From: Burkholderiaceae bacterium
GTDB taxonomy: Bacteria > Pseudomonadota > Gammaproteobacteria > Burkholderiales > Burkholderiaceae_C
Assembly (NCBI GenBank): GCA_024235995.1
Contig: JACKLI010000001.1
Span: 1,054,001 to 1,118,000 of the forward strand
Direction of reading: 5' to 3'
DNA length: 64,000 nt
Both the position numbers and the translations under genes were made by a program. Positions 6,901 through 13,899 of the stretch are shown here, one piece after another. The notes under the pieces were generated by a model. It searched no databases. It had not been told where the DNA came from and saw nothing but the letters and a program-made list of their open reading frames with translations. Within the stretch, counting starts at the first letter, position 1. Every line of letters begins with the position of its first letter.

Positions 6901-7983
6901 GAGACGGCGCGCGCGCGGATCGAGGCCCACATCCGGCAGCTGGTCGAGGCCGGGCAGGCGGTGACGCGCCTGCCCCTGCCGCCCGCGCTCCATGGCCATT
7001 ACGTGGCCCCGGCGATCATCGAAATCGATGGCTGCGCGCGCTTGACCCAGGAGGTTTTCGGGCCGGTCTTGCACGTCGTCCGCTACCGGCGCGAACAGCT
7101 CGACGCCCTCGTCGCCGACATCAACGCCAGCGGCTACGGCCTCACCTTCGGCGTGCACAGCCGCATCGACGAGACCATCGCCCGCCTCACCGACCGCGTG
7201 CAGGCGGGCAACCTCTACGTCAACCGCAACGTGATCGGCGCGGTGGTCGGCGTGCAGCCCTTCGGCGGCATGGGCCTGTCGGGCACCGGCCCCAAGGCTG
7301 GCGGGCCGCTGTACCTGTACCGGCTGGTGCAGGGCCGGCCCAACGCCGCGCTGGCCGCGCTGCCGCGCGCCGAGGCGCCGCCGCCCCCGCTGGCGCTGCT
7401 GCGGTCGCTGCAGCAGGCCGCGCTGCCCGGCGCCGACCCCGCGCCGGCGCGCGCCGCCCTCGCCGCCGCGCAGGACGCCGCGCGCGCCGGCGCCAGCTGG
7501 CTGCTGCCCGGCCCCACCGGCGAAGCCAACCGCTACCGCCTGCTGCCGCGCGGCCCCGTGTGGGCCCTGCCGCGCACCCCGCTGGGTCTCGTCGCGCAGG
7601 TGGCCGCGGCGCTCGCCAGCGGCAACCCCTGCCACGTGGTGCTGCCGCGGGCGGATGCGGGCTGCGCCGCCCTGTGGCAGACGCTGCGCGCGGCGGCCGG
7701 AGAGGAGGCGCACGCCTGGCTGCACGAGGCCACCGACGCCAGCCTGGACGATGGCGCGTGCCCGGTGGCGGCCGTGCTGTTCGAGGGCGACGGCGACGCG
7801 CTGCTGGCCCTCACGGCCCGCGTGGCGGCGCGCGAGGGTGCCATCGTGCGCATCGAAAGCCGCAGCAGCGACGAGCTGCTGGCCGGGCAGGGCTACGAGC
7901 TGGCGGCGCTGTGCCACGAGCAGTCGGTCAGCACCAACACCGCGGCGGCCGGCGGCAACGCGCAGCTCATGACCATGGCTTGA
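3994..7983 (+). CDS. putA: Trifunctional PutA: repressor / proline dehydrogenase / glutamate semialdehyde dehydrogenase
   Basis: 1329 residues, close to the 1320 of E. coli PutA. It oxidises proline to glutamate in two steps (FAD, then NAD+) with channelling of the intermediate, and represses put genes when cytosolic. Residues 1-47 are a ribbon-helix-helix DNA-binding domain (TTIGIKVDDALRERIRAAA). The proline dehydrogenase barrel spans about 150-500, with MNIDAEEADRLELSLDLLE and RLVKGAYWDSEIKRAQ (near 428). The aldehyde dehydrogenase spans about 560-1060, with SPWNFPLSIFTGQVAAALAAG, general base E891 in AETGGQNA and nucleophile C925 in SAGQRCSALR. A C-terminal ALDH-like tail follows, as in long PutAs. 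The 12-residue repeat EVQPDATNEVQP (66-77) is encoded by two operator-like 11-mers. No putP is nearby. It sits between yraN and diaA, an unusual place. Confidence 0.97.
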   Translation: MSTTIGIKVDDALRERIRAAAHRLGRTPHWLLKQAVLQYVDALERGASSIRIALDAPAPGHEGMQEVQPDATNEVQPFLAFAQSILPQTELRAAITAAWHRPETECLPMLLPLARTEDAAQADAVRTLAARLVQGLRDAPVASGVAALVQEFSLSSQEGVALMCLAEALLRIPDKATRDALIRDKISHGDWRAHVGRSPSLFVNAAAWGLVLTGRLTATSSEKSLSAALTRVIGKGGEPLIRQGVHRAMKLMGEQFVTGQHIAEALANSRAHERLGFRYSYDMLGEAATTEADARRYLAAYEQAIHAIGAASDGRGIFEGPGISIKLSALHPRYCRAQYERVMTELLPRVLHLAELARRYDIGMNIDAEEADRLELSLDLLEALCAAPSLRGWNGIGFVVQAYQKRCPQVIDHLVDLARRSRRRLMVRLVKGAYWDSEIKRAQIDGLAGYPVYTRKAYTDVSYLACARKLLEATDAVYPQFATHNAQTLASIVHLAQAVGGSYYSGQYEFQCLHGMGEPLYAQVVGPAAEGKLARPCRIYAPVGNHETLLAYLVRRLLENGANTSFVHRIGDAGVPVAELVADPVEEVLRIAREEGRLGAPHPRIPLPRALFAGQGALARANSQGFNLAHEQQLASLSAALLAGSGQRHLAAPPGVAPPVDPARAEGWQALANPAELADTVGWVREAAPHEVQAAAERAAAVLPIWAGTPPAGRADVLARAADLLEQRSQPLIGLIQREAGKTLANAVGEIREAADFLRYYGAQVATRFDNAAERPLGVVLAISPWNFPLSIFTGQVAAALAAGNTVLAKPAEQTPLTAAAMTALLHEAGVPPDALQLLPGPGETVGAQLVAHPRVAGVLFTGSTEVARLIQRQLARRLSPGGQPIPLIAETGGQNAMVVDSSALAEQVVADVLASAFDSAGQRCSALRLLCLQEDIAERQLAMLRDALQEWRVGNPDRLGTDIGPVIDETARARIEAHIRQLVEAGQAVTRLPLPPALHGHYVAPAIIEIDGCARLTQEVFGPVLHVVRYRREQLDALVADINASGYGLTFGVHSRIDETIARLTDRVQAGNLYVNRNVIGAVVGVQPFGGMGLSGTGPKAGGPLYLYRLVQGRPNAALAALPRAEAPPPPLALLRSLQQAALPGADPAPARAALAAAQDAARAGASWLLPGPTGEANRYRLLPRGPVWALPRTPLGLVAQVAAALASGNPCHVVLPRADAGCAALWQTLRAAAGEEAHAWLHEATDASLDDGACPVAAVLFEGDGDALLALTARVAAREGAIVRIESRSSDELLAGQGYELAALCHEQSVSTNTAAAGGNAQLMTMA
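4190..4224. promoter_or_regulatory. Putative intragenic PutA operators 2 and 3
   Basis: Two exact copies of AGGTGCAACCT at 4190-4200 and 4214-4224, 24 bp apart, identical to the copy upstream of the gene. They lie in the linker after the DNA-binding domain and encode EVQP twice. Each carries the GTTGCA core on the minus strand. Confidence 0.55.
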
Positions 7984-8058
7984 CGGCCGGCGCGTGCGGT
8001 CGCACTTGCTGACAATCGTCCCGCGCCGGTGCATGCGGCGCTGCTATCATTTCTATCA

Positions 8059-8658
8059 ATGCACGAGCAACGCATCCACCAGCGCTTCATCGACGGCGCC
8101 GACCTGCACTACCAGTGGGCCGAGGCGCTGGCGCGGCCCATTGCCGAGGCGGCGCAGGCGGTGCTGGCCTGCGTGACGGGTGGCGGCAAGGTGCTGGCCT
8201 GCGGCAACGGCGCCTCGGGCGCGCTGGCGCAGTACCTGGTGGCGCTGCTGGTGGGGGGCTTCGGCCGCCCGCGGCCCGAGCTGCCGGCCCTCGCCCTGGG
8301 CGCCGACGCCGCCACGCTGACGGCCGTGGCCGGGCGCGGCGACTACGACGACGCCCTGGCCGCGCAGGTGCGCGCGCTGGGCAGCGCGGGCGATTTGCTG
8401 CTGGTGCTGTCCACCCACGGGCAGGCCGCCAATGTGCTGCGCGCGGTCGAGGCCGCGCACGAGCGCGACATGAGCGTGGTGGCCCTGACGGGCCATGGTG
8501 GCGGCGAGCTGGGCCGCCGGCTGCGCGACACCGACGTGCAGGTATGCGTGCCCAGCGAGCACGCCGCCCACATTCAAGAGGCCCACCTGCTGGTGCTGCA
8601 CTGCCTGTGCGATGGCCTGGATCAACAACTGCTTGGCGACGAGGAGAGTGCTTCATGA
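8059..8658 (+). CDS. diaA: DiaA-type SIS domain protein (DnaA initiator-associating factor family)
   Basis: 199 residues, one sugar-isomerase (SIS) domain. In E. coli DiaA binds DnaA and promotes its assembly at oriC; relatives are phosphoheptose isomerases (GmhA). The order GGKVLACGNGASGALAQYL, ELPALALGADAATLTAVA, QVRALGSAGDLLLVLSTHG, RDMSVVALTGHGGGELGRRL and HAAHIQEAHLLVLHCLCDGL follows DiaA closely. Gene context (yraN upstream, dolP downstream) supports DiaA over GmhA. The start at 8059 (MHEQRIHQRF) matches family N-termini; 8029 is an alternative. No Shine-Dalgarno is visible, but a TATCAT hexamer ends 8 bp before the ATG, so the transcript could be leaderless. It overlaps dolP by four bases (ATGA). 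Confidence 0.88.
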   Translation: MHEQRIHQRFIDGADLHYQWAEALARPIAEAAQAVLACVTGGGKVLACGNGASGALAQYLVALLVGGFGRPRPELPALALGADAATLTAVAGRGDYDDALAAQVRALGSAGDLLLVLSTHGQAANVLRAVEAAHERDMSVVALTGHGGGELGRRLRDTDVQVCVPSEHAAHIQEAHLLVLHCLCDGLDQQLLGDEESAS

Positions 8659-9416
8659 CAACCCGGATGCAACGATGGACGGCCCTGGGCCTGGTGCTGG
8701 GCACGCTGGCTCTGGGCGGCTGCGCGGTGGCCGTGGTGGGTGGCGCCGCCGCCGCGGGCGGCCTGGTGGCCACCGACCGGCGCAGCACCGCCACCCAGCT
8801 GGCCGACCAGGGCATCGAGCTGCGCGCCTCCAGCCGCGTCAACGACGCGCTGGGCGCGCGCCGCGGCCACGTCAGCATCACCAGCTACTTTCGCAAGGTG
8901 CTGATCACCGGCGAGGTGGCCACGGCGCAGGACCGGCAGCTGGCGGCCGAGGCCGTGCGCGGCACGCCGGACGTGGCGGGCGTCGTCGACGAGCTGGCGG
9001 TGATGCCCGAGACCAGCATCGCGCAGCGCTCGGAAGACACGGTGCTGACCGGCAAGGTCAAGGCCAAGCTGATCGATGCCAACGGCGTGCCGGCCAACAG
9101 CATCAAGGTGGTGACCGAGCGCGGCACAGTCTACCTGATGGGCCGCCTGACCCAGCGCGAGGAGGCCCTGGCCACCGAGGTGGCGCGCACCGTGCCCGGC
9201 GTGCAGCGGGTGGTGCGCATCATCGACACCATCAGCGAGCAGGCGGCGCTGCACCCGGCCGATGCCACCGGCACGACCCCCTCGCCGGCGCCCGTCACGA
9301 CGGTGCCGTCCAACGGCTCCAGCGCCGCGCCGGCGGTCGAGGTGCATCCGGTGAGCCAGCCCACCGTCATCCAGCAGCCGCCGGTCGAGGTGCGGCCGCT
9401 GCCGCCGGTGAAATAG
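8655..9416 (+). CDS. dolP: Dual BON-domain outer-membrane lipoprotein, DolP/YraP family
   Basis: 253 residues. Signal peptide with lipobox LALGGC (acylated Cys near residue 22), then a small-residue stretch. Two BON domains follow: about 65-130 (RVNDALGARRGHVSITSYF, KVLITGEVATAQDR) and 140-205 (TVLTGKVKAKLIDANGVPAN, GTVYLMGRLTQREEALATEV). DolP binds anionic phospholipids at the inner face of the outer membrane and supports envelope integrity. An about 50-residue Pro/Val-rich tail (QPPVEVRPLPPVK) is longer than in E. coli. GAGGAG lies 8 bp upstream of the ATG, which overlaps the diaA stop, so the pair is translationally coupled. Confidence 0.88.
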   Translation: MTTRMQRWTALGLVLGTLALGGCAVAVVGGAAAAGGLVATDRRSTATQLADQGIELRASSRVNDALGARRGHVSITSYFRKVLITGEVATAQDRQLAAEAVRGTPDVAGVVDELAVMPETSIAQRSEDTVLTGKVKAKLIDANGVPANSIKVVTERGTVYLMGRLTQREEALATEVARTVPGVQRVVRIIDTISEQAALHPADATGTTPSPAPVTTVPSNGSSAAPAVEVHPVSQPTVIQQPPVEVRPLPPVK

Positions 9417-9471
9417 GCTCACCCCCAAGCTGCGCGGACTTCGTTCCGCTTCGCTTCCCCCCTGCGAGGGG

Positions 9472-9514
9472 GCGCACCCGCTGACCGGGGAAACCCCGGC
9501 CAGGGGTGCCCGCG
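9472..9514. terminator. Bidirectional GC-rich stem-loop between convergent genes
   Basis: Hairpin CCGGGG-AAA-CCCCGG (9485-9499) nested in longer arms GCGCACCC (9472-9479) and GGGTGCCCGCGC (9504 on). It follows a second small stem CCCCC/GGGGG near 9457-9472. No T-tract, so an intrinsic terminator is uncertain, but it lies exactly between convergent dolP and the dehydrogenase. Confidence 0.5.
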
Positions 9515-9564
9515 CATGGCCTGCTCCGCGGCCACCCGGTCCATTCGGGCGTGTACCCAGCCGC

Positions 9565-10473
9565 TTATTTCAGCCGGCGAATCAGGCTGGACGTGTCCCA
9601 GCGCCCGCCGCCCATGGCCTGCACGTCGGCGTAGAACTGGTCGACCAGGGCCGTCACCGGCAGGCGCGCGCCGTTGCGCTTGGCTTCGCCCAGCACCAGG
9701 CCCAGGTCCTTGCGCATCCAGTCGACGGCAAAGCCGAAGTCGAAGCGCCCCGCGGTCATGGTCTTGCCGCGGTTGTCCATCTGCCAGCTTTGCGCCGCGC
9801 CCTTGCCGATGACGCCCAGCACCTGCTCGACGTCCAGCCCCGCGCGCTGGCCGAAGGCAATGGCCTCGGCCAGGCCCTGCACCAGGCCGGCGATGCAGAT
9901 CTGGTTGACCATCTTGGTGAGCTGGCCGGCGCCGCTGGGGCCCATGAGGGTGACCGCGCGGGCAAACGCCATGGCCACGGGCCTGGCCTGCTCGAAGGCG
10001 GCGGCCTCGCCCCCGCACATCACCGTCAGCACGCCGTTTTGCGCGCCGGCCTCGCCGCCGGACACCGGCGCGTCGACGAAGTGCAGGCCGCGCGAGCGCG
10101 CCGCCGCGGCCAGCTCGCGCGCGACGTCGGCCGAGGCGGTGGTGTGATCCACGAAGATGGCGCCCGGCTGCATGCCGGCCAGGGCGCCGCTGTCGCCCAG
10201 CACCACCGAGCGCAGGTCATCGTCGTTGCCCACGCAGCTGAACACGAAGTCGGCGCCCGCGGCGGCGGCGGCCGGCGTGGCGGCGTGGCGCGTGCCCGGA
10301 AACTGGGCGCAAAACGCCGCCGCCTTGGCCGCGGTGCGGTTGTAGACCGTGACCGCGTGGCCCGCGCGGGCCAGGTGGCCCGCCATCGGGGCGCCCATCA
10401 CGCCCAGGCCCAGGAAGGCCACGGTGCGCGGCGGGCAGGGTTCGTAGGTTTTGGCGGCAATGGAGGTGTTCAT
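9565..10473 (-). CDS. NAD(P)-dependent beta-hydroxyacid dehydrogenase (GarR/MmsB/GlxR-like)
   Basis: 302 residues. Family reaction: reversible oxidation of a beta-hydroxyacid such as tartronate semialdehyde/glycerate or 3-hydroxyisobutyrate. The Rossmann motif GLGVMGAPMAGHLARAGH is at about 23-40. The substrate loop reads FVDAPVSGGEAGAQNGVLTV, and the catalytic lysine lies in GAGQLTKMVNQ (about 190). The C-terminal helical domain ends SSLIRRLK. The substrate cannot be told from sequence. The gene stands alone, convergent with dolP and downstream of pilU, so context gives no pathway. Confidence 0.85.
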   Translation of the reverse strand: MNTSIAAKTYEPCPPRTVAFLGLGVMGAPMAGHLARAGHAVTVYNRTAAKAAAFCAQFPGTRHAATPAAAAAGADFVFSCVGNDDDLRSVVLGDSGALAGMQPGAIFVDHTTASADVARELAAAARSRGLHFVDAPVSGGEAGAQNGVLTVMCGGEAAAFEQARPVAMAFARAVTLMGPSGAGQLTKMVNQICIAGLVQGLAEAIAFGQRAGLDVEQVLGVIGKGAAQSWQMDNRGKTMTAGRFDFGFAVDWMRKDLGLVLGEAKRNGARLPVTALVDQFYADVQAMGGGRWDTSSLIRRLK

Positions 10474-10516
10474 CCGGCCATTGTAGGAAGCCGGAGGGCG
10501 CCGCCGCGGGGTCGGG

Positions 10517-11653
10517 TCAGACGATCTGCAGGTGCTCGGTGCCCGCGGCCAGGTCCGGCGTCTTGGCGCGCTTGCTGGTCAGCTTGATCTGCAGGCGCAG
10601 GTCGTTGGCCGAGTCGGCGTTGCGCAGCGCGTCCTCGTAGGTGATGAGGTTGGCCTCGAAGGCGTCGAACAGCGCCTGGTCGAAGGTCTGCATGCCCAGC
10701 TCGCGGCTTTTCTTCATCGCCTCCTTGATCTCGCCGACCTCGCCCTTGAAGATCAGGTCGGAGATGAAGGGCGAGTTGATCATGACCTCGATCACCGCCG
10801 TGCGGCCCTTGCCGTCCTGCTTGGCGATCAGGCGTTGCGAGATCAGCGCGCGCAAATTCAATGACAGGTCCATCAGCAGCTGGGCGCGCCGCTCCTCGGG
10901 GAAGAAGTTGATGATGCGGTCGAGCGCCTGGTTGGCGCTGTTGGCGTGCAGCGTGGCCAGGCACAGGTGGCCGGTCTCGGCAAAGGCCACGGCGTGTTCC
11001 ATGGTCTCGCGGTCGCGGATTTCGCCCATCAGGATCACGTCGGGCGCCTGGCGCAGGCTGTTCTTCAGCGCGGCTTCCCAGTCGTCGGTGTCCAGCCCGA
11101 CCTCGCGCTGCGTCACGATGCAGTTCTTGTGCGGGTGCACGAACTCCACCGGGTCTTCCACCGTGATGATGTGGCCGTAGCTGTGGATGTTGCGCCAATC
11201 GACCATGGCCGCCAGCGAGGTGGACTTGCCCGAGCCGGTGGCGCCCACCAGGATGGCCAGGCCGCGCTTGCTCATGGCCACGTCCTTCAGGATCCGGGGC
11301 AGGCCCAGGCCGTCGATGGTGGGCAGCTCGGCCGGGATCACGCGCAGCACCATGCCCACGTTGCCCTGCTGCACGAAGGCGTTGACGCGAAAGCGCCCGA
11401 TGCCGGCCGGCGCGATGGCGAAGTTGCACTCCTTGGTGCGCTCGAACTCGGCGGCCTGCTTGTCGTTCATCACCGCGCGCACCAGCGCCAGCGTGTGCGC
11501 CGGCGTGAGGTTTTGCGGCGACACCTTGGCGATCTTGCCGTCCACCTTGATGGCGGGCGGAAAGTCGGCCGTGATGAACAGGTCGCTGCCCTGGCGCGAG
11601 AGCATCAGCTTGAGCAGGTCGTTGATGAATTTGCTGGCCTGGTCGCGTTCCAT
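10517..11653 (-). CDS. pilU: Type IV pilus retraction ATPase PilU
   Basis: 378 residues. Hexameric GspE/PilT-family ATPase; PilU assists PilT in depolymerising pilin at the inner-membrane base. Walker A GATGSGKST (137-145), Asp box ITVEDPVEFVHPHKN, Walker B DVILMGEIRD and His box ETGHLCLATLHANS are all intact. The N-terminal PAS-like domain starts MERDQASKFINDLLKLMLSR, and the C-terminal extension past 340 (SKRAKTPDLAAGTEHLQIV) is typical of PilU rather than PilT. It lies 137 bp downstream of pilT in the same orientation, with a palindromic repeat between them. AGGAGC precedes the start. Confidence 0.95.
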   Translation of the reverse strand: MERDQASKFINDLLKLMLSRQGSDLFITADFPPAIKVDGKIAKVSPQNLTPAHTLALVRAVMNDKQAAEFERTKECNFAIAPAGIGRFRVNAFVQQGNVGMVLRVIPAELPTIDGLGLPRILKDVAMSKRGLAILVGATGSGKSTSLAAMVDWRNIHSYGHIITVEDPVEFVHPHKNCIVTQREVGLDTDDWEAALKNSLRQAPDVILMGEIRDRETMEHAVAFAETGHLCLATLHANSANQALDRIINFFPEERRAQLLMDLSLNLRALISQRLIAKQDGKGRTAVIEVMINSPFISDLIFKGEVGEIKEAMKKSRELGMQTFDQALFDAFEANLITYEDALRNADSANDLRLQIKLTSKRAKTPDLAAGTEHLQIV

Positions 11654-11716
11654 GAAAGGGCTCCTGGCGAGGGGTCGTTGAAGATTGGGCGTCTACAGCC
11701 GCGCCGGCCGCCGCCG

Positions 11717-11752
11717 GGCCGCCCCAAGGCGGCCGGGGCCCCCTTGGGGGGC
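11717..11752. repeat. Double-hairpin GC-rich element between pilT and pilU
   Basis: Two adjacent perfect hairpins: GGCCGCC-CCAA-GGCGGCC (11717-11734) and GCCCCC-TT-GGGGGG (11738-11751). They resemble dispersed intergenic palindromes common in GC-rich genomes. In the pilT-pilU mRNA they could attenuate or stabilise. No T-tract. Confidence 0.55.
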
Positions 11753-11790
11753 AGCACAGCATGCGCAGCAGCGGAGCGTGGGGGCCATGT

Positions 11791-12834
11791 TCAGCCAGGG
11801 AAATTTTCAGGGATCTTGGCCTTGCCGCGCGCCTCGGCCGAGCTGATGGCGTTGCGGCGCACCAGGTCGGTCAGCGTCTGGTCCAGCGTCTGCATGCCCA
11901 TGCCCTGGCCGGTCTGGATGGCCGAGTACATCTGCGCCACCTTGGCCTCGCGGATCAGGTTGCGGATGGCCGGCGTGCCGATCATGATCTCGTGCGCCGC
12001 CACGCGGCCCGAGCCGTCTTTGAGCTTGCACAGCGTCTGCGAGATGACGGCCTGCAGCGACTCGGACAGCATGGCGCGCACCATCTCCTTCTCCTCGGCC
12101 GGAAAGACGTCGATGATGCGGTCGATGGTCTTGGCCGCGCTGGAGGTGTGCAGGGTGCCGAACACCAGGTGGCCGGTCTCGGCCGCCGTCATGGCCAGGC
12201 GGATGGTCTCCAGGTCGCGCATCTCGCCCACCAGGATGGCGTCGGGGTCCTCGCGCAGGGCCGAGCGCAGGGCGTTGGCGAAGCTGTGCGTCATGGGGCC
12301 CACCTCGCGCTGGTTGATCAGGCACTTCTTGGACTCGTGCACGAACTCGATCGGGTCTTCCACCGTCAGCACGTGGCCGTATTCCATCTCGTTGAGGTGG
12401 TTGACCATGGCCGCCAGCGTGGTGGACTTGCCCGAGCCGGTGGGGCCGGTGACCAGCACCAGGCCGCGCGGCTTGAGCGCCAGCTCGCCGAAGATCTTGG
12501 GGCAGCCCAGCTGCTCCAGCGTCAGGATCTTGCTGGGGATGGTGCGCAGCACGCCGGCGGCGCCGCGGTTCTGGTTGAAGGCGTTGACGCGAAAGCGCGC
12601 CAGGCCCTCGATCTCGAACGAGAAGTCCACCTCCAGGTTTTCCTCGTACACCTTGCGCTGGGTGTCGTTCATGATGTCGTAGAGCATCGCGAACACCTGC
12701 TTGTGATCGAGCGGCTCGACGTTCAGGCGCCGCACGTCGCCATGCACGCGGATCATGGGCGGCAGGCCGGCCGACAGGTGCAGGTCGGAGGCGTTGTTCT
12801 TGACGCTGAAAGCCAGCAGTTGGGTGATGTCCAC
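11791..12834 (-). CDS. pilT: Type IV pilus retraction ATPase PilT
   Basis: 347 residues, family-typical length. Powers pilus retraction, hence twitching motility and DNA uptake. Walker A GPTGSGKST at 130-138, VEDPIEFVHESK, Walker B DAILVGEMRDLETIRLAMTA, and AAETGHLVFGTLHTSSA; the C-terminal AIRNLIRE motif needed for retraction in PilT homologues is present. The start is a GTG at 12834, giving the conserved (M)DITQLLAFSVKNNASDLHL; upstream ATGs run into the divergent gene. A yggS remnant lies divergently upstream, and yggS-pilT is a common neighbour pair. Confidence 0.95.
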   Translation of the reverse strand: MDITQLLAFSVKNNASDLHLSAGLPPMIRVHGDVRRLNVEPLDHKQVFAMLYDIMNDTQRKVYEENLEVDFSFEIEGLARFRVNAFNQNRGAAGVLRTIPSKILTLEQLGCPKIFGELALKPRGLVLVTGPTGSGKSTTLAAMVNHLNEMEYGHVLTVEDPIEFVHESKKCLINQREVGPMTHSFANALRSALREDPDAILVGEMRDLETIRLAMTAAETGHLVFGTLHTSSAAKTIDRIIDVFPAEEKEMVRAMLSESLQAVISQTLCKLKDGSGRVAAHEIMIGTPAIRNLIREAKVAQMYSAIQTGQGMGMQTLDQTLTDLVRRNAISSAEARGKAKIPENFPG

Positions 12835-12892
12835 GGCGTTTCGCAGTAAAGGTTGGCTGGAGGATGGTTGCAGTTTGATACGTCGACCGATT

Positions 12893-13270
12893 ATGACGAT
12901 GATCGCAGCCAATCTCCAGCCGGTTCGTACCCGAATCGCAACGGCCGGCCCGGCCGACGGGCGGAACGTGCAGGATGTCGCACTGCTGGCCGTGCCCAAG
13001 ACCTTCGGCCCCGAGGCCGTGCGCGCTGCCTGGCTTGTCGCCTTTGCAGGCGTGCACCCAGGCCCGATGGTCATCGCCGAGTTTGCTCCTGCTTCTGGAG
13101 CTGCTCGCGCTGTTTACATGCGGGCCAGAGCCATTTTTGACCAGGTGAACGCGACCGGGCTGGGGCTGGGCACCCTGTCGCTGGGCATGAGCCAGGACCT
13201 GGAGGCGGCCATGGCCGCCAGGGCGTTTACTGCGGGGGCCCGGCGGGCAGCGCCGGCTTGTCGCCCTTAG
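12893..13270 (+). pseudogene. yggS: YggS/PLPBP-family PLP homeostasis protein, internally deleted and C-terminally truncated
   Basis: The frame starts MTMIAANLQPVRTRIATAG and keeps the PLP-lysine motif VALLAVPKTFGPEAVRAAW. After about residue 50 it jumps to about 35 unrelated-looking residues, then to RARAIFDQVN and LGTLSLGMSQDLEAAMAA, which belong near residues 180-215 of a full-length (about 230 aa) YggS. The barrel strands between, including the GENYVQE and WHFIGPLQ motifs, are missing, and the expected STMVRIG..IFG end is replaced by an unrelated tail stopping at 13270. An in-frame deletion of roughly 125 codons plus loss of the 3' end explains this. The remnant overlaps the next minus-strand gene by 44 bp. 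Confidence 0.8.
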
Positions 13271-13448
13271 GCCCGCGATCGCGCCACGCGCCACGGCCGT
13301 GGCATGGGCGCCTCAGCAGCAGGGCCGCGCCGAGCGCGATCAGCAAAACCGGGCCGATCAGCGGAAACATGCCGACCGGAATCAGGCCCAAGTACCTGGC
13401 AACGCCGAGCGTGCCAATGACGATCAGGGCAAGGGGAAGGATTCTCAT
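13227..13448 (-). CDS. Small two-helix membrane protein (LiaI/LiaF TM-like), paralog of the upstream gene
   Basis: 73 residues. MRILPLALIVIGTLGVARYL, then a second helix GPVLLIALGAALLL, then a basic/Pro-rich cytosolic-type tail. The first 45 residues align with the protein at 13518-13868 (MRIFPLALIAIGVIGVLKHF...LLLIAIGVVMLI), so the two arose by duplication. The start at 13448 is chosen because it matches the paralog; 13475 is possible. Last gene of a three-gene unit headed by an ECF sigma factor. The C-terminus runs over the end of the yggS remnant, so its last residues may be recent. Confidence 0.6.
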   Translation of the reverse strand: MRILPLALIVIGTLGVARYLGLIPVGMFPLIGPVLLIALGAALLLRRPCHGRGAWRDRGPKGDKPALPAGPPQ

Positions 13449-13517
13449 GGTGTGTCCCGGGTTGAGTTGAAGCAAGTGATTGAAAAGGGCGTGTGCAAGG
13501 CGCGCAGCGGCCCGGCG

Positions 13518-13868
13518 TCAGCGGGGCCCGTTGGGGGCGGGCGGCTCGGTGGGTGCGTCGCCGGGCTTGCCGCCGTTGCCGTCGCGGGTCTGCCATCGGT
13601 TCATGCCCGCGCGAAAGCGGTCTCGCTCTTCTTCGCTCAGGCTGTTCCATCCGGGGCCAAAGCGGCGGTGCATGCGCCGCTCCCACTGCCCGTGCATGCG
13701 TTCGCGCGCGCCGGCGCGACAACGCGGGCCGGCGATCAGCATGACCACACCGATGGCGATCAGGAGCAAGGGCCAGAACAGGCGCATGAACTCAGGGTCG
13801 ATCAGGCCAAAGTGCTTGAGCACCCCGATCACGCCGATGGCGATCAGGGCAAGCGGGAAAATGCGCAT
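13518..13868 (-). CDS. Small membrane protein with charged C-terminal domain, ECF-sigma-linked
   Basis: 116 residues. Two N-terminal hydrophobic helices (about 1-20 and 29-46) of the LiaI/LiaF type. A strongly charged segment follows with RERMHGQWERRMHRRFGPGW and LSEEERDRFRAGMNRWQTRD, a predicted amphipathic helix, and a Pro/Gly-rich end. GGAGAGAACC sits just before the ATG. It is 31 bp downstream of the sigma gene, so co-transcribed. A regulatory partner (anti-sigma-like or envelope sensor) is plausible from position only; no ZAS zinc motif (HX3CX2C) is present. Confidence 0.7.
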   Translation of the reverse strand: MRIFPLALIAIGVIGVLKHFGLIDPEFMRLFWPLLLIAIGVVMLIAGPRCRAGARERMHGQWERRMHRRFGPGWNSLSEEERDRFRAGMNRWQTRDGNGGKPGDAPTEPPAPNGPR

Positions 13869-13899
13869 GGTTCTCTCCAGAAATGATGGGGTGTGGGTG

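Noticed and set aside
3940..8034. 1364-codon minus-strand frame opposite putA, and a 955-codon plus frame at 5145
   Set aside because: Arg/Gly/Ala-rich shadow translations of putA with no recognisable motifs.
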